DNA of 16,264 nt, from assembly GCA_023443705.1 (NCBI GenBank), contig JAEZTD010000327.1, positions 1 to 16,264 of the forward strand, in the 5' to 3' direction. Source of the DNA: Bacillota bacterium (GTDB lineage: Bacteria > Bacillota > Clostridia > Christensenellales > Aristaeellaceae). Every line of letters begins with the position of its first letter. Position 1 is the stretch's first letter. The notes below the pieces were generated by a model. The model saw only the letters and a program-made list of their open reading frames with translations, did not search any database and was not told the origin of the DNA. The position numbers were made by a program, and so were the translations under genes. Positions 1-6,475 of the stretch are shown piece by piece.

Positions 1-1
1 G

Positions 2-829
2 TTTTATTACCAGCGGCTGTTTAGCCGATTGGTAAGAAAGCCTATTCATGAGTATATCAAGCTTCGTCGTCTCGCCCGAGCCTCTGAAGCTTTGCTGGAT
101 AAGCGCAATCGAATTTTGGACATTGCCTTGGCGATAGGGTTTTCCTCTCATGAGATATTGACGCGGACTTTCAAAAGCTCCTATGGAATGACGCCGGAGG
201 AATACCGGGCAAACCCCGTTCGGCTAAACAGCTTCTGCAAGCCGCAGTTGCTTTTGAACTATACGCTTGTCGACGAGAATGTGCCGTTGATTGCGGACGG
301 CATCGTTATCGAGATTTCACGCCGCCACGTATCGTCCCCTCAGCATTTTATCGGAATCATGGCGGAAGAGCCCATAAACCAAATGCCCGGAGACGATGCG
401 CCCGGTGTGGATGGGCTGAGCAAGGTGTGGGATGCTTTTCACGAAGGCAAGTCTTCCCTTCAGGGGCTCAAAAAGGAAGGCGATGAGCTTGGCGTTGCTT
501 TTGGCGGAACAAAGCCAGGATACTACCGCTATTTCGGAGGCGCTGAAGCCGTTTCCGAAAAAGCGCCGGAAGGATACGCCACATGGACATTGCCCGAAGG
601 CGAATACATTCTATGCGCTTTTGAGGCGGAGGACTTTGAGCATCTTGTGACGGATGCGCTGTACAAGGCACAAAGATACCTTTTTGAAATGTGGCTGCCG
701 AATCACAAGTTGTCATGCAAACCATTCTCCATGGAACGATACGCGGCCCATAGCCCTGAAACAACACGCATGGAGGTTTGGGTCATGCCTGTGCCAGAAG
801 ACCCGCTGCCCAGCACCAATGCGGACTAG
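2..829 (+). CDS. AraC-family regulator with GyrI-like effector domain, 5' truncated by window edge
   Basis: The frame is open from the first bases, so the gene starts upstream; 275 residues are visible. Residues about 1-70 are the second half of an AraC/XylS DNA-binding domain. It shows the typical run HEYIKLRRLARASEALL, then an I..IALAIGFSSHEILTRTFKSSYGMTPEEYR pattern (shown with its usual spacing), which is the second helix-turn-helix and the conserved family end. Residues about 85-260 resemble the GyrI-like/effector-binding domain found in AraC- and MerR-type activators, where it binds small hydrophobic or drug-like ligands; a GGTKPGYYRYFGG stretch and an LPEGEY turn fit. The nearest downstream gene is convergent, so the gene ends its own unit here. 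An internal TTG at 29 is not a credible start because it lies inside the conserved domain. The family call is firm. The ligand and targets are unknown. Confidence 0.9.
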   Translation, partial: FYYQRLFSRLVRKPIHEYIKLRRLARASEALLDKRNRILDIALAIGFSSHEILTRTFKSSYGMTPEEYRANPVRLNSFCKPQLLLNYTLVDENVPLIADGIVIEISRRHVSSPQHFIGIMAEEPINQMPGDDAPGVDGLSKVWDAFHEGKSSLQGLKKEGDELGVAFGGTKPGYYRYFGGAEAVSEKAPEGYATWTLPEGEYILCAFEAEDFEHLVTDALYKAQRYLFEMWLPNHKLSCKPFSMERYAAHSPETTRMEVWVMPVPEDPLPSTNAD

Positions 830-854
830 ATGGTTTCCCGGTTAACATGCATGT

Positions 855-871
855 GCTGCCGGCATGGCAGC
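855..871. other. small perfect hairpin after the AraC gene
   Basis: GCTGCC (855-860), loop GGCAT, GGCAGC (866-871) form a perfect 6-bp stem shortly after the stop codon at 829. No T-run follows on either strand, so it is not a classical intrinsic terminator. It may protect the 3' end of the transcript. Confidence 0.35.
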
Positions 872-927
872 TCATCAAGGCATCGAACAACCCTGCGGAT
901 TTTGCGGGTCGAAGGAAGGAATTCTGC

Positions 928-983
928 GTGCGCCTGAAATCCTCACGGATTTCCGTACGGCGCACTGATCAGCGGTGTGCGCC
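928..983. other. nested stem-loop with an alternative third arm
   Basis: Seen directly: GTGCGCC (928-934) pairs with GGCGCAC (959-965), and inside it GAAATCC (936-942) pairs with GGATTTC (947-953) around the loop TCAC. That makes 14 base pairs with a small asymmetric internal loop. A second copy of GTGCGCC at 977-983 can pair with the same GGCGCAC arm, so two hairpins are mutually exclusive. There is no T-run on either strand, so a simple intrinsic terminator is unlikely. It lies between convergent genes. A 3'-end stabiliser, a REP-like repeat or a non-coding RNA structure are all possible. Confidence 0.6.
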
Positions 984-1036
984 GATGCTGTGATCTTATG
1001 CTCTCGCGTGAGGGAAGTGTGCCGGGCATTCGACCG

Positions 1037-1228
1037 TTATACCAAGTAGGAAATTAAATATTCCAAAGGGCCGAGAGATTTTTGATTGAGAACAAGGAGC
1101 CGGAGCGAGAAAACCCTTCGGGATACGCCTTCGGCGTGAAATGCAGCGCTATTTTGAGCGGAAGGCGACACAGTTCTCGGCGAAAAGTTCCGGTCCGACG
1201 AAGAATTAATACTTCGGATTGGTATTAA
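1037..1228. repeat. MITE-like element with imperfect terminal inverted repeats
   Basis: The left end reads TTATACCAAGTAGGAAATTAA (given here as key parts TTA-TACCAA, GAA, ATTAA, from 1037). The reverse complement of the right end (1228 back to 1203) reads TTAATACCAATCCGAAGTAT then TAA. The two ends therefore match as inverted repeats of about 22 bp with small gaps. Between them are further inverted pieces (GCCGAGA near 1070 with TCTCGGC near 1175; GAGAAC with GTTCTC) and a tight ACGCC-TTC-GGCGT hairpin near 1123. No coding sequence is convincing inside. The size of about 190 bp, AT-rich ends and palindromic body fit a non-autonomous transposable element or an intergenic repeat family. Only one copy is in this window, so repetition is not shown. 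Confidence 0.5.
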
Positions 1229-1236
1229 CCCATGCC

Positions 1237-3918
1237 TCAGCCTTCCTCCTCCATCAACCGAACCAGCAAACCCGCGATCTGCGGATCGAATTGCCTGCCG
1301 GCGCCTTCGCGGATGACCTTGAGAGCCACCCCCTTGCCGCTGGGCTCCTGCGAATCCGCGCCGCTTGATATGCGCTCGTACGTTTCCGCGACGGAGATGA
1401 TTCTGGACAGCAGCGGGATGTCGTTGCCCTTGAGGCCTTTGGGATATCCCGTCCCATCCCAGCGCTCATGATGACCCAAGACGCCCTCCGCCAGGTCCAG
1501 CGTATCGTCAAACAGGTTCAGGATGCGGTAGCCGAGCGCCGAATGCTGCCGAATCTTCTCGCGCTCCGCATCCGGTAGCTGATCCCAGTGCAGCACATGT
1601 TCCTCGAGGGCGATCTTTCCGATATCGTGGAGGAAACCGGCCACCCGCATCTTCTTTACGTCTGCTTCCGGAAGCGCCATGGCTTCGCCGATGCGCCCGC
1701 ACAGTTCGCTGACGCCAATCGAATGGCGCTTTTCCTTCGGGCTCTTCTCGTGCAGCACCTCCATGATCACGTCGATCATGCCCATATTAATCGATTTCCG
1801 ATTCAGCGTCTTGTCCTTGTACATGGCGTTTTCGGCGTTGGCGATTGCTTCCTGCATCGATGTTTCCACGCTGGTTTTTGTATCGCATCCAAGGGAGATA
1901 CTGCATTTTACGGCGGCGACGCGCGCCTCAGAAAAACCGAGGCGAATGCGGTCGATGACCTTTGAGGCGCCCGCGAAATCGGTCCGGGGCAGAAGGATCA
2001 CGAATTCGTCTCCGCCCACGCGCGCGACCATTTCGCCCTCACGGCAGGAATCGACGAGAATCCTGGAGGCCTTGAGGATCAGCTCGTCCCCGGCGGCGTG
2101 GCCAAAAATGTCATTGGTCATCTTCAGGCCGTTGAGGTCGGCGAAGATCACGGAGAGCGGCAGGTTCTCCGGGGTGTCGATCGACTTCATGGCTTCCTGG
2201 AAGTGTCCCCGGTTGTACAGTCCGGTCAGTACGTCGTGGCTGCTCAGGTAGCGGATCTTCTCATCGCGCTTTTTACGCTCGGTGATGTCCATAAAGGTGA
2301 TGACCGCGCCGACGACGATGCCGCCCCATCGCTGCGGATACGCGTGGTATTCCGAAAAGAACATGGTCCCGTCCGCCCGCCAAAATACTTCATCGTCGGC
2401 GCTCTTGCCAATGCCGAGGCGGATGGATTGGGTGATCCCGCACTCCGAAACCGGGAAGGGGGAGCCGTCCGCCCGGGTATGGTGTATGGTCTCGTGCATG
2501 TTCCGCCCAAGCAGGTCGTTTTCGCTCGCGTACCCGAGCAGTATGAGGCAGCTTTGGTTGCAGAACGTGCAATTCCCCTCCGTGTCGACGCCGTAGATGG
2601 CTTCGGCGGTAGAATCCAGCAGAAGGCGCAATCGGTCCTTGCTCGCCTCAAGGTCCGCGGTTTTTGATTGCACGATCGATTCGAGGTTGGTGATCAGGAA
2701 CTGCATCTTGTCCGCCGTGCGGTTGAAGGCGACGGATATGCGGCCGATTTCATCGTTTCGGACGACCGGCGCCCGTTCGGAGAGGCTGCCGGACGCAATG
2801 CCCTCCGCAGCCGTGAGCAGGCTGTTCATCGGCATGAGGAGCCGTCTCGTAATGCCGTAAAAGACCGCCAGCGACAAGGCGATGGCCGCAATGACGAACA
2901 ACACCGCCAACCGGATGCTCCGGTACACCTCCGCCGTGAGGGTGGAATCCGGGATGACGGTGAGAATCACCCAATCAAGCCCAGCCCGGCCGTAACCCTG
3001 GGCATTGACATGCAGGTTCTGGTTTCCTGAGCGCGTCAGGATCTCGGCCTCCGGGGTGTGTTCGAATTGTTTGAACGCCTCGGCAACGCCCGGGACATCA
3101 AGCTCGCTCAGCATAAATCGGTCGAGCACCCCATTGGCGGAAGCTGAAAAGTTGTTTAAGCCCAACGAGTTTGCCACCAACAGTCCAGTTCCCTTCTCGA
3201 CGACGAAGGCGGAGCCGCCGCTTTCCCCCATCGCCGCCTGAAGGTGCTCGCCCAAATCCGAAAGGAGGATGTCTGCAACCAGCACCCCCCGGAGGCTGCC
3301 CACCCTGTTGTAGATGGGGCGGCTGGCCGAAACCATCAGCTGGTTTGCCGCGTAATCCACGTGGATTGGCGAAAACGCGGACGCGCCCGTCCCCACGGCG
3401 GCCTTGTACCAGGCGAACGAGCGTGGGTCCTGGATATGGCCCCCCTTCAGCGCTTCGCCCGCGGTGAAATCGTCCAAAACGGCGTAAGGGCGGAGGATCC
3501 CTCCGGTGGATTTGTCCCGTCTCAGAATTCGAATGTTGCCGTCCCACGCCTTTTTTGCGCCATAGAACGCGCCGTCCGCGGTGCAGAAGCCAAAGCTGAA
3601 GATCTCGTTGCTATGGGCGCCAAGGGTGCTGGAAAAAAACCTGTCACGCCCGATGACGTCCGAAAGGTCTGGCGTGCCATACCCCAGCAGGTCCCCGTAA
3701 TACCGGTTGATCGACTCCGAGCCTTTGATGAATGTGTCGATGCGTTGGCGAACGCCACCGTTTAAATCATCCGCCATGACGCGCATGATTTGTGCGGCCG
3801 AGTTTGTCCAGGCCGAAAAAACCAAAAACCCGATGGCGCCGATGGAAACCAGCATCGCCGCGGTAAATGTCAATATGCTAATGCTCTTTACTGAGAAACT
3901 CTTCTTCGCAGATTTCAT
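1237..3918 (-). CDS. membrane Cache-HAMP-PAS-GGDEF-HD-GYP c-di-GMP signalling protein
   Basis: A predicted 893-residue inner-membrane protein that could both make and break c-di-GMP. Order: TM1 about 13-36, extracytoplasmic Cache-like sensor about 40-325, TM2 about 337-358, HAMP about 360-412, PAS about 430-545, GGDEF about 553-708, HD-GYP about 720-893. The cyclase motif GGDEF is intact (635-639) with Asp593 in FADLNG. The inhibitory site is altered: R626-x-x-E629 in place of RxxD. The hydrolase part keeps HDIGK (764-768), HH (816-817) and GTGYP, but the late VAD aspartate is Glu845 (VAET). The ATG at 3918 is preferred over in-frame codons upstream because AAGGAG lies 7 nt before it. It begins 4 nt after the stop of the preceding gene, so translational coupling is likely. 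It is last in the four-gene operon. Activities are predicted from motifs. Confidence 0.93.
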   Translation of the reverse strand: MKSAKKSFSVKSISILTFTAAMLVSIGAIGFLVFSAWTNSAAQIMRVMADDLNGGVRQRIDTFIKGSESINRYYGDLLGYGTPDLSDVIGRDRFFSSTLGAHSNEIFSFGFCTADGAFYGAKKAWDGNIRILRRDKSTGGILRPYAVLDDFTAGEALKGGHIQDPRSFAWYKAAVGTGASAFSPIHVDYAANQLMVSASRPIYNRVGSLRGVLVADILLSDLGEHLQAAMGESGGSAFVVEKGTGLLVANSLGLNNFSASANGVLDRFMLSELDVPGVAEAFKQFEHTPEAEILTRSGNQNLHVNAQGYGRAGLDWVILTVIPDSTLTAEVYRSIRLAVLFVIAAIALSLAVFYGITRRLLMPMNSLLTAAEGIASGSLSERAPVVRNDEIGRISVAFNRTADKMQFLITNLESIVQSKTADLEASKDRLRLLLDSTAEAIYGVDTEGNCTFCNQSCLILLGYASENDLLGRNMHETIHHTRADGSPFPVSECGITQSIRLGIGKSADDEVFWRADGTMFFSEYHAYPQRWGGIVVGAVITFMDITERKKRDEKIRYLSSHDVLTGLYNRGHFQEAMKSIDTPENLPLSVIFADLNGLKMTNDIFGHAAGDELILKASRILVDSCREGEMVARVGGDEFVILLPRTDFAGASKVIDRIRLGFSEARVAAVKCSISLGCDTKTSVETSMQEAIANAENAMYKDKTLNRKSINMGMIDVIMEVLHEKSPKEKRHSIGVSELCGRIGEAMALPEADVKKMRVAGFLHDIGKIALEEHVLHWDQLPDAEREKIRQHSALGYRILNLFDDTLDLAEGVLGHHERWDGTGYPKGLKGNDIPLLSRIISVAETYERISSGADSQEPSGKGVALKVIREGAGRQFDPQIAGLLVRLMEEEG

Positions 3919-3922
3919 GCCC

Positions 3923-6421
3923 TCACTCCTTGTGCGCAGTGGCGGGATACAGCCTTTCCAGCAGTGCGATCGCCGCGTCCTCACCCAGTGGTTTGCTGAA
4001 AAGGTATCCCTGCATCATGTCACAGTCATAATCCAGCAGGAATTGCTTCTGCGCCTCATGCTCGACGCCCTCGGCCACCACGGTATGCCCCATCCGGTGG
4101 GCCATGGAAATGATGTCCCGGGTGATGGCCTTCTCGGGGGGCAGGACCAAAAGCCCATCGATAAAGGACTTGTCGATTTTCAGGCTGTTGATCTTCAGGT
4201 CCCTTCCGCGCGCCAGGGACGAGTACCCCGTGCCGAAGTCGTCCATCGAAATTTTCACGCCGATCTCCATCAGCTTTTCCAGCTTCTCATTGATCACGCG
4301 GTGGTTGTCCGCGAACACGGACTCCGTGATCTCCAATCCAAAGTTTCCGGGATCGACCCCGTAGTCTTTCAGGACACTCGTGAAGTCCGTCAGGAATTCG
4401 CTGCGCAACAGCTGTATCGCGGAGACGTTCACGAAGATCCTGATGCGGTCGTAGCCGAGCGCATGCAGGCGCTTCTGGAACGCGCACGCCATCTCCAGCA
4501 CCCGTTTCCCGATCGGAAGGATCAGTTGGGTTTTTTCCGCCAGCGGTATGAATTCAAGCGGCGAAACCACGCCGATCTCGTCGCTGTTGAAGCGCGCAAG
4601 CGCCTCAAACTCGTCGACGCGATTGGTTTTCAGGTTCAGAAGGGGCTGGTAGTGCAGGGAGAGGTGTTCGCGCTTGGAGCCGTTCACCAAACGCACCAGA
4701 GCCTCCTTGACTTCCGCTTCGCGCTTCACTGCGGCTTCCATCTCCCGGTCAAAGAAGCGGTATCCAAATGTCCGGCTCTCATCCGCGCGCTCCGCGGCGG
4801 TTGATGCGTTCCGGATGATGTGCTCGGCTTCGCAGCGGCCGCTTCGGCAGTCAAACTCCAGCACCCCGACGCCGCAGCCGACGGTGCGCAGGATCTGTAT
4901 GCCGTCGACGAGGTTGATGACCTCCCGGCAGAACGACTTGAGTTCGTCCGCGCTTCTATAGCCCTTGATATAGAACGCGAACCGCTCAAAGGAGATCTGA
5001 TACAGGCGTTTGTTCTCATTGACAAGTCCGGAGAGGCTCGCCGCGAGTTCCGCGACGATCTTCTCGCTGAAATTGTAGCCATAGGTCAGGCTGAGGGAGT
5101 GGATTTTTCGAAGGCTCAACAGCACGATTGCCCGGGAGCCCTCCGAGCGGCACTCCATGTCTTTATCAAGGATGCTCTCCAGAATCCTCCGGTTGCGAAG
5201 CCCGGTCAGGCTGTCGATCTCGCTGATGAGCCGGAGCTTCATCTCCTGCTCTTTCCGATCGGTGATGTCGATGACGATGCCCTCGAGCGCCACCACACTT
5301 CCCTTATCGTCAAATACGCCCTGGCCCATTTCGAGTACCCATTTCCGCTGGCCGGACGCAGTCATGATCTCGTATTCGTGTTTGAAGGATGACCGGCTAT
5401 CCACTACGCGTTGCCATTCGACCCAGAGGAAATCCCGGTACTCCGGCGCGATCAGGTCGTTGTAGGACAGGTCTCTGTTGGCCAGCAAGCTTTCCGGACG
5501 GTAACCCGTCAGCGCGTAACAGCCTTCGGAGACGAACCGCATGGTCCATTCGGGGTTATGGTCACATCGGTATGCCATGCCGGGCAGGTTCGCGAGCAGC
5601 ACCGACTTGCTCCGCTCGCTCTCCCAAAGCGCGCCCTCCACCGCCTTGCGCTCTGTGATGTCCTGGATCAGGCACAGGTGGTTGTACATGATGTCACTTC
5701 TGCGCTTAAGCGGCGCGACGATAACGTCCACCCAGACAATGCTGCCGTCCGGCCGGATAATCCGCTTTTCCATGAAGTAGCCTTCGATTTCCCCCGCCTG
5801 GAAGCGGCGGAAGAGCGCCGATTCTCGGGGAAGGTCGTCCGGGTGGGTGATCTGTGCCCAGCCCAGCGCGATCAGTTCCGCCCGCGTCCGCCCGGTAATC
5901 CGCTCATATGCGGCGTTGAAGATCGTCTGCTCTTCTTCGCTGCTGTTGGGATGTTCGCCGTGCGACAGCGCGATGCCGAGGGGCGCCTGATCGAGCAATG
6001 TGTTGAGCGTCAGGCTGCGTTCGTACAACGTCTGTTCGTACAGCTTCTGGATTCGCAGAAGCTCCAGATGGATGCCGATCCGGATTTTCAGCGACTCCAT
6101 GTTGACGGGCTTTCGGATGAAATCCACCGCGCCCGCCTGCAGCCCGCGTATCTCCTTGTCGAGCTCGTCATAGTTGGTTAATATGATGGTACGCATCCGC
6201 TTGCTCCGGTCGAAGGCCTTGAGCGCCTCGAGCACCTCAAAGCCATCCATCACCGGCATGTTCAGGTCGAGGATGATGAGGTCAATGTCCGCATGCGTCT
6301 CAATCACCCGCATGGCCTCGAGGCCGTGGCGCGCTGTCAAAACGTCGTATTCCGCAAGCATATTCTTTATAATCAAACGATCGGTCGCCGAATCGTCCAC
6401 GATCAACAGCTTTCCGGCCAT
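3923..6421 (-). CDS. response regulator: REC-PAS-PAS-degenerate GGDEF-EAL phosphodiesterase
   Basis: Predicted cytoplasmic protein of 832 residues. The receiver (about 4-120) has the acidic pair VDD, phospho-acceptor Asp52 (LIILDLNMP) and Lys104 (RKP). Two PAS domains follow (about 138-262 and 268-392), both ending in the D-I-T-x-R-K linker typical of PAS. The GGDEF-like domain (about 398-560) carries SFERF (477-481) where GGDEF should be, so no cyclase activity is expected. The EAL domain (about 585-822) keeps the catalytic set: EAL-A-R (606-610), Asn665 (NVSA), EITES, DDFG (727-728), Lys748, EGVE and QGY. It should therefore hydrolyse c-di-GMP to pGpG. The ATG at 6421 has AGGAGG 6 nt upstream; an ATG at 6436 sits on that ribosome site. 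The gene lies 54 nt after the hybrid kinase, which ends in an HPt domain and is its likely phosphodonor. Confidence 0.94.
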   Translation of the reverse strand: MAGKLLIVDDSATDRLIIKNMLAEYDVLTARHGLEAMRVIETHADIDLIILDLNMPVMDGFEVLEALKAFDRSKRMRTIILTNYDELDKEIRGLQAGAVDFIRKPVNMESLKIRIGIHLELLRIQKLYEQTLYERSLTLNTLLDQAPLGIALSHGEHPNSSEEEQTIFNAAYERITGRTRAELIALGWAQITHPDDLPRESALFRRFQAGEIEGYFMEKRIIRPDGSIVWVDVIVAPLKRRSDIMYNHLCLIQDITERKAVEGALWESERSKSVLLANLPGMAYRCDHNPEWTMRFVSEGCYALTGYRPESLLANRDLSYNDLIAPEYRDFLWVEWQRVVDSRSSFKHEYEIMTASGQRKWVLEMGQGVFDDKGSVVALEGIVIDITDRKEQEMKLRLISEIDSLTGLRNRRILESILDKDMECRSEGSRAIVLLSLRKIHSLSLTYGYNFSEKIVAELAASLSGLVNENKRLYQISFERFAFYIKGYRSADELKSFCREVINLVDGIQILRTVGCGVGVLEFDCRSGRCEAEHIIRNASTAAERADESRTFGYRFFDREMEAAVKREAEVKEALVRLVNGSKREHLSLHYQPLLNLKTNRVDEFEALARFNSDEIGVVSPLEFIPLAEKTQLILPIGKRVLEMACAFQKRLHALGYDRIRIFVNVSAIQLLRSEFLTDFTSVLKDYGVDPGNFGLEITESVFADNHRVINEKLEKLMEIGVKISMDDFGTGYSSLARGRDLKINSLKIDKSFIDGLLVLPPEKAITRDIISMAHRMGHTVVAEGVEHEAQKQFLLDYDCDMMQGYLFSKPLGEDAAIALLERLYPATAHKE

Positions 6422-6475
6422 GGTGATCCTCCTCATCGCTTCCGTAATGGTGCGTCTGCGACAGAAACCGCGCGT

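Noticed and set aside
3744..3984. Longer N-terminus for the HD-GYP protein (start at 3984)
   Set aside because: It would overlap the preceding EAL gene by 62 nt and add 22 Arg-rich residues with no ribosome site; ATG 3918 has AAGGAG at 7 nt.
3707..4804. Plus-strand open frame of 365 codons
   Set aside because: It runs antisense across the junction of two well-supported genes and has no family motifs or ribosome site.
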